A DNA stretch of 64,000 bases from Theristus sp. LFF4_11. Taxonomy: Eukaryota > Nematoda > Chromadorea > Monhysterida > Xyalidae. Shown here in pieces: positions 1 through 11,262 of this stretch. The stretch spans positions 1 to 64,000 of the forward strand of contig JASANC010002128.1 of assembly GCA_030248135.1 (NCBI GenBank). Direction: 5' to 3'. Under the pieces are notes generated by a model that searched no databases, was not told the DNA's origin, and saw only the letters and a program-made list of their open reading frames with translations. Each line of letters opens with the position of its first letter. The stretch's first letter is position 1. The position numbers were made by a program, and so were the translations under genes.

Positions 1-1134
1 ATGTGTGGAAATGTTTTTTTTTATTTTTAACTAATTTTTCCATAGTAGATCTTTTTTCTTTAATTTACGCACATTTGTTTTTTTTTCTGTTTTCAGACGT
101 TTGCCTTGGCAGCTGGTGAAGCTGCTTATCCTTATGCAGATATTGGCTTTTTTCAACCGGATAACACTTGCGGAACCGCGCGTTTGTTTGTTTTTGCCTG
201 TTAGGTTTCAAGAAAAAAATTGTTCTTTTTTTCACGGTTTTATAGTTGAGCCAACTGTTATTGATGAAGTCAATATTAATCCAGCAAATTCAGACAGACT
301 TTGCTTGCAGTTTTTACGGAGCCGTTTTTATCCTTGAAAGTGAAACTGAAACTGAACAATTTTCAAACACTACAGTCTCTAGTTTGTGGGACAGTAAAAC
401 ATTTTTTGATGTTTGGTGGGTGAAAGTTCTGACAGTTTTTTTTTTGAAAGTTTATTCAATTATTGTGGGGCTGCCAGTTATTCGAAATACGCTGAATAGC
501 TGAATCACCTTGAAGGGCTTGAAGAGGTGTCCGAAAATGTGTGCCGTGTTTTGTCTACGTACCTCATCTGGGTGTCCCGCGAGGTGTCCCGGAAAATAAA
601 AGGGGCACGACCACACTCGGCTGTTTTGAGACGCTTTTCTTTCTTCGGGACACCTCGCGGACAGCAAGGCCGGACACCCTGTTCTGTTCGAATCTGTGTT
701 TCAGCGTGATAGAACCGAATCAGATAGCAGGAAACAGAAAAATACATAAGGCAGATCAAACATCACGGCTCGCGATCGGGAACTTGCGGCCATTTGAAAC
801 GACGGTCATGTCTTCTGCGTGGCTGTACTCCTCGCTGAGCTACCGACATTTGACGGCACGTGCGTGCGCGCCGCGCGGGACACTTCGCGTCGGCATGCTT
901 TGGGTGCCCCCTGAGATCAATGCCTGCAGGTTGGAATGTGACGTTCATTAAATCGAACGATTCTCAGTTTTTTTGGGTGTTTTTATTTGAAAGTTTTTGT
1001 TGCAGTAATTGAAATATTTTGAGAAATTTTTCTGTGTTCTTGTCAACTCGGACTACCATAACTGGACGTGTTTTCCGATGGAATAAATTTATTCATGAAT
1101 GAAAAACAAAGCGAACAGATGGAATCTCTGATTT
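1..1134. other. Upstream region, no confident gene
   Basis: AT-rich DNA with T-runs. A TTTTCAG acceptor at about 92-97 opens a short stretch reading TFALAAGEAAYPYADIGFF up to a stop at about 203. It could be an upstream exon of the receptor gene that follows or the last exon of another gene; I do not recognise it. Positions 573-594 and 641-663 form an imperfect inverted repeat (arms built on TGTCCCGCGAGGTGTCCCG). The open frame at 541-951 shows no family resemblance and is treated as chance. Confidence 0.4.
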
Positions 1135-1305
1135 ACAATCGAACTCTCAATTATAGGCAGTCAGCTGATCGGTTGGTTGGTGATCACGTGATGCATATAT
1201 GCTTTTTATGCTGGGCAAACTCCGCCCGCACAGCAATATGCGTGCCCGCATCACGTGTGATCACCAATCAATCAGCTGATTGTTTATAATTTAGAGTTCG
1301 GCTGT
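1135..1305. mobile_element. Palindromic MITE, family I (copy 1)
   Basis: About 171 bp with terminal inverted repeats (ACAATCGAACTCTCAATTATAG at the left, its near complement ending GAGTTCGGCTGT at the right). Inside are CAGCTGAT, GATTGGTTGG, GTGATCACGTGATGCAT and the inverted counterparts. The same architecture recurs at 38472-38653, 39202-39376 and 59308-59477. Copy 38472 is flanked by TA on both sides, suggesting a TA target duplication. Confidence 0.75.
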
Positions 1306-1394
1306 GCACAACTAAGCAAGACGATGGCGGAACGATGCTCATTTTATTTCAAATCTTCAAAAAGTGTTTCTTAGCATCAGCAACTTGAGCGCTG

Positions 1395-4300
1395 CTGCTA
1401 ACGAAGACTGCCAGGATCCTGGCTACGGTGCGGAGGCGCTCGGAATTCATACTGACGCACATGAAGTTCGCCTACGAGATCATACCGTATGACGAGAAAA
1501 TCGGCTACGGTACACTCGATGGCAATGGAAACTGGACTGGGACTACTGCGAGAGATGCAGGTTGGTCGGATAGCACGGTGTGGAGTTTTTTTGTTGACTT
1601 CTGGCACTTTGTTATGTGAGACATTTGGCGAAAGTGGTTTTTTTTCTCATGGTAATGAACAAAAGTGACCTTTGAAAATTACATGACTGAAAAGCTGTAC
1701 TGTGTCGTATCGGTGTTGAACTAGTCTGACGAGATACCGCGCTTGCTTTTTGGTTGATGGACGTTTGCCTGTCATAAACTGCTCAAGTTTTGAAAACAGT
1801 GCCACAACACTGTGCAATATGTTGGCCATACAAACACACTAGCAGCGCAAGGCGTATGTGTACGTGACACCAGGTTCTGTTTGTTACGTGGATGCAACAA
1901 TAAATCACGTGTTTTAACGCTGCACATTGCCGGTCTCAGACCAGGACTTTAGGACCGTCTCCAAGGAACGATGCTGTTACTTTTTTTTAATATTTGATGT
2001 TCACGCCCCCCACCGATTCCGGAAACCCGAAGGTACCAACCCGGTGGGATTGGGAACGGACGGCTCACCATCCCTGGAACCAATACCCTCGCCACGTGAG
2101 GGGGACAGCCTCTAAGCCCCGCTCTGTCCTGGGGGCACCAGTGATCTTAGCCCGATTTCGTTTTCGGTGGCCTGCGGTCGCCATATCCCCTTGGGCGCGA
2201 ATCCGAAAGCTTTAGTTGAAAACCAGTGTAGTTATTAGAGTAGAGAGCTACACTGGCGGCAGTTCTTGTCATCCTCCGTGGGGGGATCGAACCCGTCACC
2301 TTCTGAGTTGAAGGCGAACGTGCTAACCACCGAGCCACGGAGGCGACAAATTTTCGGATTTTTCGGATTTTGGACTGATTTTTCGGTTGCGGGACGGGAC
2401 AGCTGGGACGTTTCGGACGGGACAGTGCGGGACAAAGGGCTGCGGGACAGGACCGCATTTTGTGCGCACTTTGCGGTACAAACTGTTCCGCGCCCATCCT
2501 AAAGGTGCTGTATCTTATTCTCTGCAAACCCAGGACGGTACAATCGACATCGTCGCGAACCTGTTCTACACGAACCTCGAGCGTGAACGCGATTTCGTCG
2601 CCTCGTTTCCGATATTATTCTCAAACAAGGCGTCCTATCTCGTGCCAACGTCGCGGCCGCAGCTGGCGAAATCAGCGGTGCTCGTTGTGTCGATGTTCAA
2701 GCCGACGCTTTGGGTCGCTGTCGTTTTGTTGTTGGTCTTGCATAAGGGGTTCCTCCCGCTTATAAGACCCCCACCCAAAAGTGAACGGAGTGTCACACGG
2801 CGGGAAACCAAAAAAAAATTCCAAATTTTCACTTGGTCAAAAATCCCACCCGTTTATGAGGCCCGGACTTCCTAATCTTCGCTTTGTAAGACCTCCTCCC
2901 ACTTTATAAGGTTGTCACATAAAATTAAAATTCCACTTTTTCAGAAATTTTTGATTTTCAAGTTTATATAGAGACCTTATATGCAAGACTTCACGGGTAT
3001 TTTAAGGCGCCCTTCTGTTGACGGCGCTGTGCGTCTGCTGTCTGATGTTCGTGGTCACAAAGTTCGTCGGTCCATTGGAGCGTTCCGCGACCGACCTGCT
3101 AAGTCGGACAGCATTTGGCGGGTCGGATGTTTTTTTTTACTCTTTTTACTGGTTCACTAAGCAGAATTGACCTGCGCATACCTTAAAAAACTTTGGATTA
3201 CGCATTCGTGGTACTGCCAGCTTTGAATAACGGTGCATTTGGTGGTTCACAAGGAACCAAAGACTTGGAACTGGAAAACAGACTGAAATTAGCAGTTTAC
3301 ACAAGATTTGAGACAGGGATGTTTGTGGTAAGACGAGCCGGGTTTGATCCGACACTACCACTGAAAAAGTTTTTGTTGTTAACATGACAAGTGCGGATCA
3401 GGTGGTCAGACAGTTCAGCCAATGGATATGCGGTGTTGGACATTCGGTGCCAACCGATCAAATTGAATGCCACCCGTGTCAACTGGTCAACTCATTTTTT
3501 GAGAGACCGCGTTTCGTGGGGAACTTTTTTTACCGAAGCACCGCTCAAAAAATGCCAAAATCCATGCCGACGACTCATGCCGCGACAACATTTGTGTGTG
3601 TGTGTGGTATCCGTTTGATTTTTTTTTGCTGAAAGTTTCGGGACATTGGCACGGGAGTATCAAATATTGCAATGGACTAATGGACTTTGGCATGGATTTT
3701 TGCACCTCTGAGCCTGTAGACGTTGTTGCAGACGGCACGGCACATCATTCCGTACGGCTGCGACGGCAAGGTGCGGGCGGTTGGCACGCGCGCGGGCGCT
3801 CTCGGCTGGCTGCTGCTAATCGCGACCAGTGGTCTGTTCCACGAGCTGTACAAAGCGGAGCTACGTGGCAAACTCATGACGAAACTCACACATCCACCGT
3901 ACGACCTTGAGCAGGTCGATTGTTGTTGCTGCGGTTTCGGTTGATTACACGGCACCGGTTGTGTTTTGTTTTTGATCGGTCAAACTTGCAACTTGCAACT
4001 GATTTTGCAACTTTACTGCATTTTTTTGCGCTAAATTATGACCTATTTTTTCAAACGTGTCCCACTGAAATGACGTCATGTGCCGCCAAGCATGCGCTTG
4101 CCGTTCACAGCAAACCAGACTTTTTGTTTAGCCGATTTCTTCCCGTAAACAAATGGTGAATGTCGAATCAGTCACACCAAACTGACATTTTAGTGCCTGT
4201 ACTTTGACAAACGGGCGTTTTTAAAGGAAATGAAGTCGTTTTAAGCCGGACACGTTTGAGAAAAAACCACTACTTGCGTATACGTATCTGATACTTGAAA

Positions 4301-5477
4301 TGGCGTCTTTTGTGGTTGGGAACCAAGAAAAACAGGTTGAAAACTTCTCCAAACAAGTGACCGGTTCTCCGGTTCGCCTGGGTGTCGGGAAAAGTCTCCG
4401 TGTCCCGCAACTAAAACTGAACCACAACTCCGAGTGTGTAGTGAGTGTCAGCACTTTTACGTCCGCGACACCACCGCGCAGGACACTCACGACCGACAGA
4501 ACATCGGACACCATGTTCGGACACATTGTTTTAGCGTAAATATGTTTCCACTCAACGCGGCAAAGAGCGGCATGCTGGTGCGATGATATATTTTCGATTC
4601 GATTCGGATTCTTTCTCCAGATCCACGAAGCAATCAAGTCGAAGGAGCTGACGTTCATGATGGCCTCCGTGAACAACTACTACACGAGAGCGATTGGGAC
4701 CGCCGAGACCGGCTTCTATTACCGTCTGAAATTGGCGTTGGCCGAAAATCCGATTCGTGTCGAGCGACGCGTGGACAAGATCCGCGAGATGGTCTCCGGC
4801 GGCATGGTCGTGTTCATGGCCAATCGGTATGCTCTTTTTGCTGCAAAGGTGATGTTGACTGGGTCTGTGGAACAACCGCACAGCTGAAGAGTGAACGCGC
4901 TGTTTTCCCGCTTGAACGTACAGTCCGAATATGAATTTAAAAAAATAATATTACTCGTGAAACAAAAATCTGCTTAGTTTTCGCTGTGCCTATTTCTGTG
5001 CGCAACCAACCAATCAGCTAGTTTAGCCGGCTGGACTATGGAAAACAGTAGCAACCAATCAATCAGCCGGATTGATTGCCTGCCTACATTTCGCGTTCGA
5101 CCGTCATGATTTGCAGTTTCGTGCTGACGAACGTCATCGGCTCGCAGCAGCACACGTGCGCGATGCAAGTGCTCGAGCTGCCCGGCGCCACGAACATCGG
5201 GCTCGTCTCGTACGTGTCTAGCTCGTTCCGCCATCTGCATCGCTACAACGAGGCGATCATCAAAAGTCTGCACCTCCTGCGTAAACTCGAGGAGCGCTAC
5301 ATCAGCCGGATGGATGCGTGCGCGATCAGCGGGCCCAACGAGCATGGGCACCATTTCAAGCCGTTGTCCGCCATGCAACTGTCGGGCGCCGTGATCGTCT
5401 TGGTGGTTGGAATGGTTTGCGGCGCGCTACAGATTGCCGCCGAGTGCTGGTGGTCGAATTGTGTTGTTGCGAGGTGA
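1395..5477 (+). CDS. Ionotropic glutamate receptor / IR-like ligand-gated channel (5' end and some joints uncertain)
   Basis: Five exons can be recognised. Exon about 1395-1560 encodes the start of the ligand-binding domain (MKFAYEIIPYDEKIGYGTLD then NGNWTG). Exon 2534 onward continues it (DGTIDIVANLFYTNLERERD, then SFPILFSNKASYLVPTSRP) into membrane segment M1 (FKPTLWVAVV). A further piece around 3008-3120 reads LLLTALCVCCLMFVVTKFVG. Exon 3732-3914 holds the M3-like segment (ALGWLLLIATSGLFHELYKA) and 4621-4826 the second lobe of the binding domain. Exon 5117-5477 carries the last lobe and M4 (LSGAVIVLVVGMVCGALQIA). The order matches the iGluR/IR family; the protein would sit in the plasma membrane. 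Joints 3914/4621 and 4826/5117 keep phase. The exon at 1395-1560 needs a 1-base frame change near 1543 (WTG, then LLREMQ), and the M1 joint does not keep phase as read. I see no clear pore-loop exon, which suggests a divergent IR. It may be a pseudogene or carry base-call errors. Confidence 0.72.
2273..2343 (-). repeat. tRNA-like sequence (tRNA pseudogene or SINE head) in a receptor intron
   Basis: Read on the minus strand, a perfect 7-bp acceptor stem (CCTCCGT with ACGGAGG) encloses an A-box-like GGCTCGGTGGTTAGCACG and a B-box-like GGGTTCGATCCCC. The anticodon arm is irregular: CCTTC/GAAGG leaves a 6-base loop. It therefore looks like a decayed tRNA or the promoter head of a SINE, not a working tRNA. 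The D-arm and anticodon-arm start resemble tRNA-Val. Confidence 0.5.
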
Positions 5478-6551
5478 TATGCGAACGTGGTGATCAGATT
5501 TTTTTTGTTTTGTTGATTTTTTGTTTGCAACGATCGTTTGGGTGCATCCATCCGGCAGACTTTGACGGTTTTTCCTTGTCCTCCAATCACCCATATTCCA
5601 GTCAAATGCGGATTTTTTGTTGTTGGCCCGCTGAAAGTCGTTTTGCTGAAAAATGTTGATGATCGGTTGTGTGGAGTGAATTATGTTGTTGTTTTTTGTC
5701 AATTTTTCTGCATCGGTCTTGATAAAAAAAGAAGCCACACCTGTGTGGTATTAATTGATTATAAAACAGACTGAAGCCTCATCAACAGCTTTTTTACGAT
5801 ATAATCATTGCGATTTTTCACATTTGACGATAAAGTTCTAAACTCTACGTAGAGTACGTTCGGACAAAATCAAATATGGGCATGCCGTTTTGAAGTTTGA
5901 AACTTTTTTGGTGACAACACCAATAGTCGAAGATGAAAAAACGAAGATAATAAAAAATACACAAACAAAACAACGAAAACGATGACAGTATGAAAACAAA
6001 AGACGTTTTGGTATGCGCAATGCAAATGTGTTTTCAAGAATCACAATTTTCCAACGTTATCAGCAAAATGCAAAATATGTTTTTTATGATAAAGTTAAGA
6101 GTTTTAAAGAGTTTGAGGCGTCAGAAAACACCGATGTTTTTGGTTTTAACAGCCCACATTTCTCGTCGTGACTGGGCATGGTGTGATGTGATGGCTGTTA
6201 CTGTTAGCATCATTGATATATCACTTATTGCCTGTTAAGTTTTTGAATTCCGTTGTACTACTTTTTGGATTGCAGATGTAAAACCAAAAAAGGCTACCAG
6301 AAAAATTTGCTTCAGAAAATTTGGGAGCGAAATGAAAGAAGACTCTTTTCAGACAAGAACAAATCAAACAAGAACATAGAACAACAACCAAACCAGCAAT
6401 AATTCTCGCTGTGACACACAGTTATTCAGATCGCCAGTTACTAATTCTTCCAAAATCGACCAGTGAACGAGACGCGAAAACCAACAACGTGTTCATTTTG
6501 AGAAGAAAGCGCAAAAGAAGAGTTTCACAATATTTCAATAACCAAGAAAAA
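5478..6551. other. Intergenic, nothing recognised
   Basis: AT-rich sequence after the receptor stop codon. No exon-like stretch, no repeat shared with the rest of the window, and no RNA gene was seen. Confidence 0.5.
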
Positions 6552-6758
6552 ATGTCCGCCTCCTCGGTTGACTCGGCGCCGGCGTACTGGGTGGAGCATT
6601 TGGCGACGTTTCCAATCAGCAATCGACATTTCACGAGCGACTGGGCGTCCGACGGACTTCGATGGCTGAAACAACTGCAACGCCGCGTCACCATGTGGGC
6701 GCAACCGATGCTGCTCCGATTGATGCCGCATAAAATCGTCGTCGAGGACGTCAACGGG
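6552..6758 (+). CDS. Orphan first exon, unknown protein
   Basis: A clean ATG (AAAAAATGTCC context) opens 69 codons beginning MSASSVDSAPAYWVEHLATF and including SDGLRWLKQLQRRVTMWAQP. It ends at a G|GTCGGTTGG donor of the type used by several confident exons in this window. Base composition is GC-rich and exon-like compared with the flanks. I do not recognise the family, and no matching downstream exon was found before the repeats at 7.9 kb, so it may be a gene remnant or a gene whose other exons are too short to see. Confidence 0.35.
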
Positions 6759-7900
6759 GTCGGTTGGTTTGAGAAAACACAACATTATCATTCTCGTTTT
6801 GCGAAAGTTTGCAGGCACAAAAAATAAGTTTCACGCGTTGGGAAAAGAAAAAGAAGCAAGCAACATTTTCTGTAGGGCTTCAAACTTGAATTGCCGCGCA
6901 ATCTATGAAACGTATTCCTATCGCTGCGTGCAAACGCATTATTGAGTCTCGACACCAAAAGAAAAGATAAATATTTGTCGGCGAGTTCACTTGGAAGCCA
7001 CTTGCAATCATTTTCGCAAACATTTTTCACTGAAACCCCTCCAGTCTTGTATGGTACGGTGGCCTAAGATGGAGCGCACGTTTGGTGCTTTTTTGTTTGG
7101 TGAAATGCGGACATTCACATTGTCTTCAGTGTGTTGTTTTGGTGCGGTCGATCATCGGAAAAACAATGAGTCAGTGTGTCTTTGCATAGAAATCGTCAGC
7201 AGCGGGAACAACATGACGTTTTTTGCAGGTGTTGAAATTTTAGAAAGGTTTTCTTTGCATGGAATTTTGAATGGAATAATTTTTGGAATTGATTTTGGCG
7301 TCTTTAAGCGTGTATGTCCGGTGTAAACATTATGAATTTGTGGCAACGACGCACCTGGTCTGGTGTAAACATGATTAATTCACGTCTTTCCAACCATATA
7401 TACGTGCACTGCACGCCGATTGGTCACGCAGGTAGAAACGAGCCTTAAAACGACCAATCAGTGAATATTGAATTCAAGTGCGAGCATTATTGAGTAGCAT
7501 TTGTGCAAAATAATGCGTCGTTGTCCATATTTGTTATCGCCGCGTGTGTGCGTGTTTCGTGATGCAGTGTTAAAAAGTCGATAAATACACCTGCGCAGCT
7601 CCAGTTTCATGTTTGCGTAATCACTATAAAAATGAGGCCACTTGTCAGCGATATGGCTCATTGCCGTGCTTTGGCATTTGTGCACACACACCAAAACAAA
7701 TGTCGAGATTATTGGGTCCGGCTAGTTGCTGGGTCACAGTGGCTTCAAAGAACTCGACCGTAATCTTCGTTTTTAGTTTTTTTTGATCTGGCCCTCTTCG
7801 AACGTATGTGCTGGTGGTGAAGTGTGATTCGGTTGCTTGGTTCTAAAGTACGTGCCAGTGTGAATACCGTATACTCCTTACAGCCTATTATTGTCTTTTC
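6759..7900. other. Intergenic, short inverted-repeat remnant only
   Basis: No exon recognised. Around 7380-7465 there are inverted CCAAT motifs (GATTGGTCACG and CGACCAATCAGTG) like those of the MITE families elsewhere in the window, probably a decayed copy. Confidence 0.4.
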
Positions 7901-7904
7901 TTTA

Positions 7905-8240
7905 AAGCGCCATTCATGGAGGTTGAAGCGCGCTGAAGCGCGCTGACGCGCTTCACTTTGCTACACATTCACGAAGCAAAAAAACAGCGCGCTTCAGCGT
8001 GCGTCAGCGCGCTTCAGTTTTGGAGCACATGCGCATTCACGGACGCGCGCGCTGAAGCGCGCTGAAGCGCGCTGACCAGCTTCATCGTGAATGAAGAAAT
8101 GAAGCTGCGTCAGCCGCTGCGGCTTTTTAGGTTTTTTGCCCATTCACGAACGCGCGCGCTGAAGCGCGCTGACGCGCGCTGAAGTGCGCTATCATGAATG
8201 ATGAAATGAAGCTGCGTCAGCCGCTGCGGCATTTGATGTC
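7905..8240. repeat. GC-rich palindromic repeat, family L (copy 1)
   Basis: Dense alternation of GCGCGCTGAAGCGCGCTGA and its complement, bounded by CATTCATGGA or CATTCACGAA motifs. Several inverted units are joined head to tail. The same core recurs at 9540-10290, 55930-56075 and 62500-62766. The ends resemble GCGCCATTCATG and its complement, so these are probably foldback MITEs. Confidence 0.7.
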
Positions 8241-8670
8241 CGGACATCAAATTTGTGTGTGCAAAATCGCTGATTGTTGCTGTCAGTGACAATCTTTCAC
8301 AAATGTTGCAAGACTTTTTTGTTAAATCATTTAGTACTTTTCTGACAGATTCTGAACAGTATTGTATAGCGTAATTAGTCTCAAAATAAGTGTGACAGTG
8401 AGAATACGAATACTCAACAAAGCATAAAAATAGTGCAAGAAATTTATGTTTTTTTTTGCTTTTTTGGACTGTTTTTTATTGTTTCACACCAAAAGTTTTC
8501 TGATCTTCGGCGCATATTTATTGAAAAATTGTGAAATGGACTTTCGAAGTGAAGAAAAAACTTTGAAAGCTACACCGCAAAATACAGTTTTTTATGAACA
8601 ATTTTGTACGATTTCTGCATTTTGACTGAACATTCTAGGATGCAATTTGCTTTCAGTGTTGGGGTGCACT
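8241..8670. other. AT-rich intergenic stretch, nothing recognised
   Basis: No exon, repeat or RNA gene could be supported between the palindromic repeat and the 19-bp tandem array. Confidence 0.4.
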
Positions 8671-8671
8671 A

Positions 8672-8869
8672 GCCCTCAAAGTGGTGCACAGCCCTCAAAG
8701 TGGTGCACAGCCCTCAAAGTGGTGCACAGCCCTCAAAGTGGTGCACAGCCCTCAAAGTGGTGCACAGCCCTCAAAGTGGTGCACAGCCCTCAAAGTGGTG
8801 CACAGCCCTCAAAGTGGTGCACAGCCGTCAAAATGGTGCATAGTCCTCAAAATGGTGCACAGCCCTCAA
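8672..8869. repeat. 19-bp tandem repeat array
   Basis: About ten head-to-tail copies of GCCCTCAAAGTGGTGCACA. The first eight or so are identical; the last ones carry single changes (CCGTCAAAATGG, TAGTCCTCAAAATGG). There are no spacers between units, so it is a minisatellite. Shared changes at one end suggest recent expansion from the left. Confidence 0.9.
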
Positions 8870-9234
8870 ACCCGTGTCGAAACAGTGCCGCCGCATAAAT
8901 TTCTTGCGGCCTGCACACCGGTTTTGAGGGCTGCGCACATCGGTACCCCACACCGTGATGTGAAGTAATTGTTTTCTTCAACTGCGGTTTGGCGTGAAAC
9001 CTTTTTCCTTTTTTAGCCTTGCCACGGTGTAGAGCATTGCAAAAAAAGTTTCCTCAACGGCAGCACATGATTAGTGAATGTTGCACAAATCAAAAGATCA
9101 AAACATTCACTGAAACGGCGAAAACAACGAATCGAAGCGGTATATAGTGTGTACTAAACAGCACGTACGGAGACAACACAGACAACAGCACAAAACGATA
9201 AAACTGAACGACATTTAATGAACAAACACCTAGA

Positions 9235-9330
9235 GAGGTTCCCACCCGTCAACTACTATAGTGCAGTGGTAACATGTTGTGCCTGTCAGCACAGAGGCCA
9301 AAGTTCGAAACCCGTCTTAGCCCAGTTGTT
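9235..9330 (+). repeat. tRNA-like SINE fragment
   Basis: TATAGTGCAGTGGTAACATG resembles a polymerase III A box and, 30-odd bases on, AAGTTCGAAACCC resembles a B box. The spacing fits a tRNA-derived promoter. The cloverleaf is poor, so it is more likely a SINE head than a tRNA gene. Confidence 0.4.
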
Positions 9331-9382
9331 TTTATCGTTTTTATCTGTTGGTTTCTTTCACAAACGCAGCACAATAAAACTT

Positions 9383-10291
9383 ACTGTATTCCTCAATTAA
9401 TTTAATTTTACCACAATTAAATTCATTCCCTTTTTGGTCTGCATCTATCACAATTGAAAGCGCAGAAATTATGCAAATACGTTTCATTTTTCAGACAAGC
9501 CGCTGCGGCATTTGGGGTCCGGACATCAAAAGCCGCAGCGGCTGACGCAGCTTCATTTCTTCATTCATGATGAAGCTGGTCAGCGCGCTTCAGCGCGCTT
9601 CAGCGCGCGCGTTCGTGAATGGACAAAAAACCTAAAAAGCCGCAGCGGCTGACGCAGCTTCACTTCAGGCCGCTTCATCATTCATGTTGAATCTCGTCAG
9701 AGTGCTTCAGCGCGCGCGTTGGTGAATGGGGAAACAACCTCAAAAGCCGCAGCGGCTGACGCAGCTTCATTTCTTCATTCATGATGAAGCTGGTCAGCGC
9801 GCGTCAGCGCGCTTCAGCGCGCGCTTGCATGAATGGGCCTTTACTGTATTCCTCAATTAATTTAATTTTACCACAATTAAATTCATTCCCTTTTTGGTCT
9901 GCATCTATCACAATTGAAAGCGCAGAAATTATGCAAATACGTTTCATTTTTCAGACAAGCCGCTGCGGCATTTGGGGTCCGGACATCAAAAGCCGCAGCG
10001 GCTGACGCAGCTTCATTTCTTCATTCATGATGAAGCTGGTCAGCGCGCTTCAGCGCGCGCGTTCGTGAATGGACAAAAAACCTAAAAAGCCGCAGCGGCT
10101 GACGCAGCTTCATTTCTTCATTCATGATGAAGCTGGTCAGCGCGCTTCAGCGCGCTTCAGCGCGCGCGTTCGTGAATGGGCAAAAAACCTAAAAAGCCGC
10201 AGCGGCTGACGCAGCTTCATTTCTTCATTCATGATGAAGCTGGTCAGCGCGCGTCAGCGCGCTTCAGCGCGCGCTTGCATGAATGGGCCTT
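9383..10291. repeat. 458-bp tandem duplication carrying family L palindromes
   Basis: The block beginning TTACTGTATTCCTCAATTAA at 9383 starts again at 9841, a period of 458 bp. Both copies contain the same AT-rich lead, then AGCCGCTGCGGCATTTGG, then repeated AGCCGCAGCGGCTGACGCAG and GCGCGCTTCAGCGCGC palindromes, and end in CATGAATGGGCCTTTA. The copies are almost identical apart from the internal palindromic units, so the duplication is recent. Confidence 0.88.
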
Positions 10292-10598
10292 TAGTGGACT
10301 GGAGAACAACAGACATTACAGGAAAAGGATCACATTATATAGGATATCACGGATGATAATAACACATAATTACAGCTAGATAATTACAATAATCGCCCAT
10401 CATCAACTATAGCTAGCTGAAAATTTTTTTTTGATGGATAATAAGCTGAGCCGAAAAACCTCTCAGATAGTGGGTAGGATAGGATAGGATGGGCAGATAG
10501 GAAAAACTTTTTTGGGGGCCAGCTTTCCTTGGAACAACTATATCCGTGACGCGTTTCTGAGTTAGCCCTCATTAGCCAAGCCAGAAGCCAGGGTAAAT
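10292..10598. other. Intergenic, nothing recognised
   Basis: Contains short direct repeats GGATA/GGATAGGATAGGAT near 10470-10495 but no exon or element that can be named. Confidence 0.4.
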
Positions 10599-10865
10599 TC
10601 AAAACGAACCAAAAAAACCAATAAACGCGCAGCCAATGCAAGCGAACAAAAAAACACAAACAAAAAGTTCCAGCAAACACCTGAACGCCAACCTGAACGC
10701 GGCGGGCAACTCGGAGTCAATTTCTGCAGCAGTAGTGGCACCTGGAAAGCTGAGATCACCATCAGTGTTGCTGCGCACTCGGTACAGTCGATCCGAGAGA
10801 CGCTTTGTCGTCGTCGTCGCCGTCGACGGTGGAATTGTGCTGGTAGTCGGCTCAAGGATTGGCAT
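10599..10865 (-). CDS. Possible orphan coding exon, unknown protein
   Basis: An ATG-initiated minus-strand frame reads MPILEPTTSTIPPSTATTTT, then KRLSDRLYRVRSNTDGDLSF, then a hydrophobic stretch CLLELFVCVFLFACIGCAFI before a stop. GTTGGCG near the end could be a donor of the GTTGG type, so the hydrophobic end may be intronic. No family is recognised. The Ser/Thr-rich start and a possible membrane segment are the only visible traits. Confidence 0.25.
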   Translation of the reverse strand: MPILEPTTSTIPPSTATTTTKRLSDRLYRVRSNTDGDLSFPGATTAAEIDSELPAAFRLAFRCLLELFVCVFLFACIGCAFIGFFGSF

Positions 10866-10969
10866 CAGTCAGTTTCTTCATTCGTGCGGCGACTCCGTCA
10901 AACAAATAAACTGAAACTGTGTGCAAACTAGCTTCAAGTGTTCATTTAACACACAATAATACATGAGCG

Positions 10970-11190
10970 CATTGGGTTCGAATTTTTTTATCTGAAAAAA
11001 TTATTAATTAAAAAAACGAATTTTACAATTTTCATCTTTCATCTGAAAATGCGTTTAAAACATACACTTTCGACAGAAAGTGACTTAATGATTTTTGCCC
11101 AGAGTTTCGGGTGGACTTTGTTTTTGGCAGAATTTTTTGACTATTTCTACTTTCAGATTCAGGTCAAAGATTGACGAGCAAAGTCCAGAT
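10970..11190. mobile_element. Repeat family E, copy 1 (inverted partner at 18060-18330)
   Basis: Begins GGGTTCGAATTTTTTTATCT and contains GAGTTTCGGGTGGACTTTG, TTTGGCAGAATTTTTT and ACGAGCAAAGTCCAGA. The same segments occur in reverse complement at 18060-18330, which ends ATATCGAACCC. The two copies flank the transposon nest in opposite orientation. Confidence 0.6.
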
Positions 11191-11262
11191 ACCCACAGAA
11201 GCTTCTGCAATTGGCTTCATGAGCTCGTTAATGGACTAAACAGCAGTAAAATGCCTTGTGAT

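Noticed and set aside
541..951. 136-codon frame as a gene
   Set aside because: Overlaps an inverted repeat, shows no recognisable family and lacks exon-like boundaries.
2273..2343. Functional tRNA gene
   Set aside because: The acceptor and T arms are good, but the anticodon arm gives a 6- or 8-base loop, so a pseudogene or SINE head is likelier.
8672..8869. CRISPR-like direct repeats
   Set aside because: Units are contiguous with no spacers, and the surrounding DNA is animal nuclear sequence.
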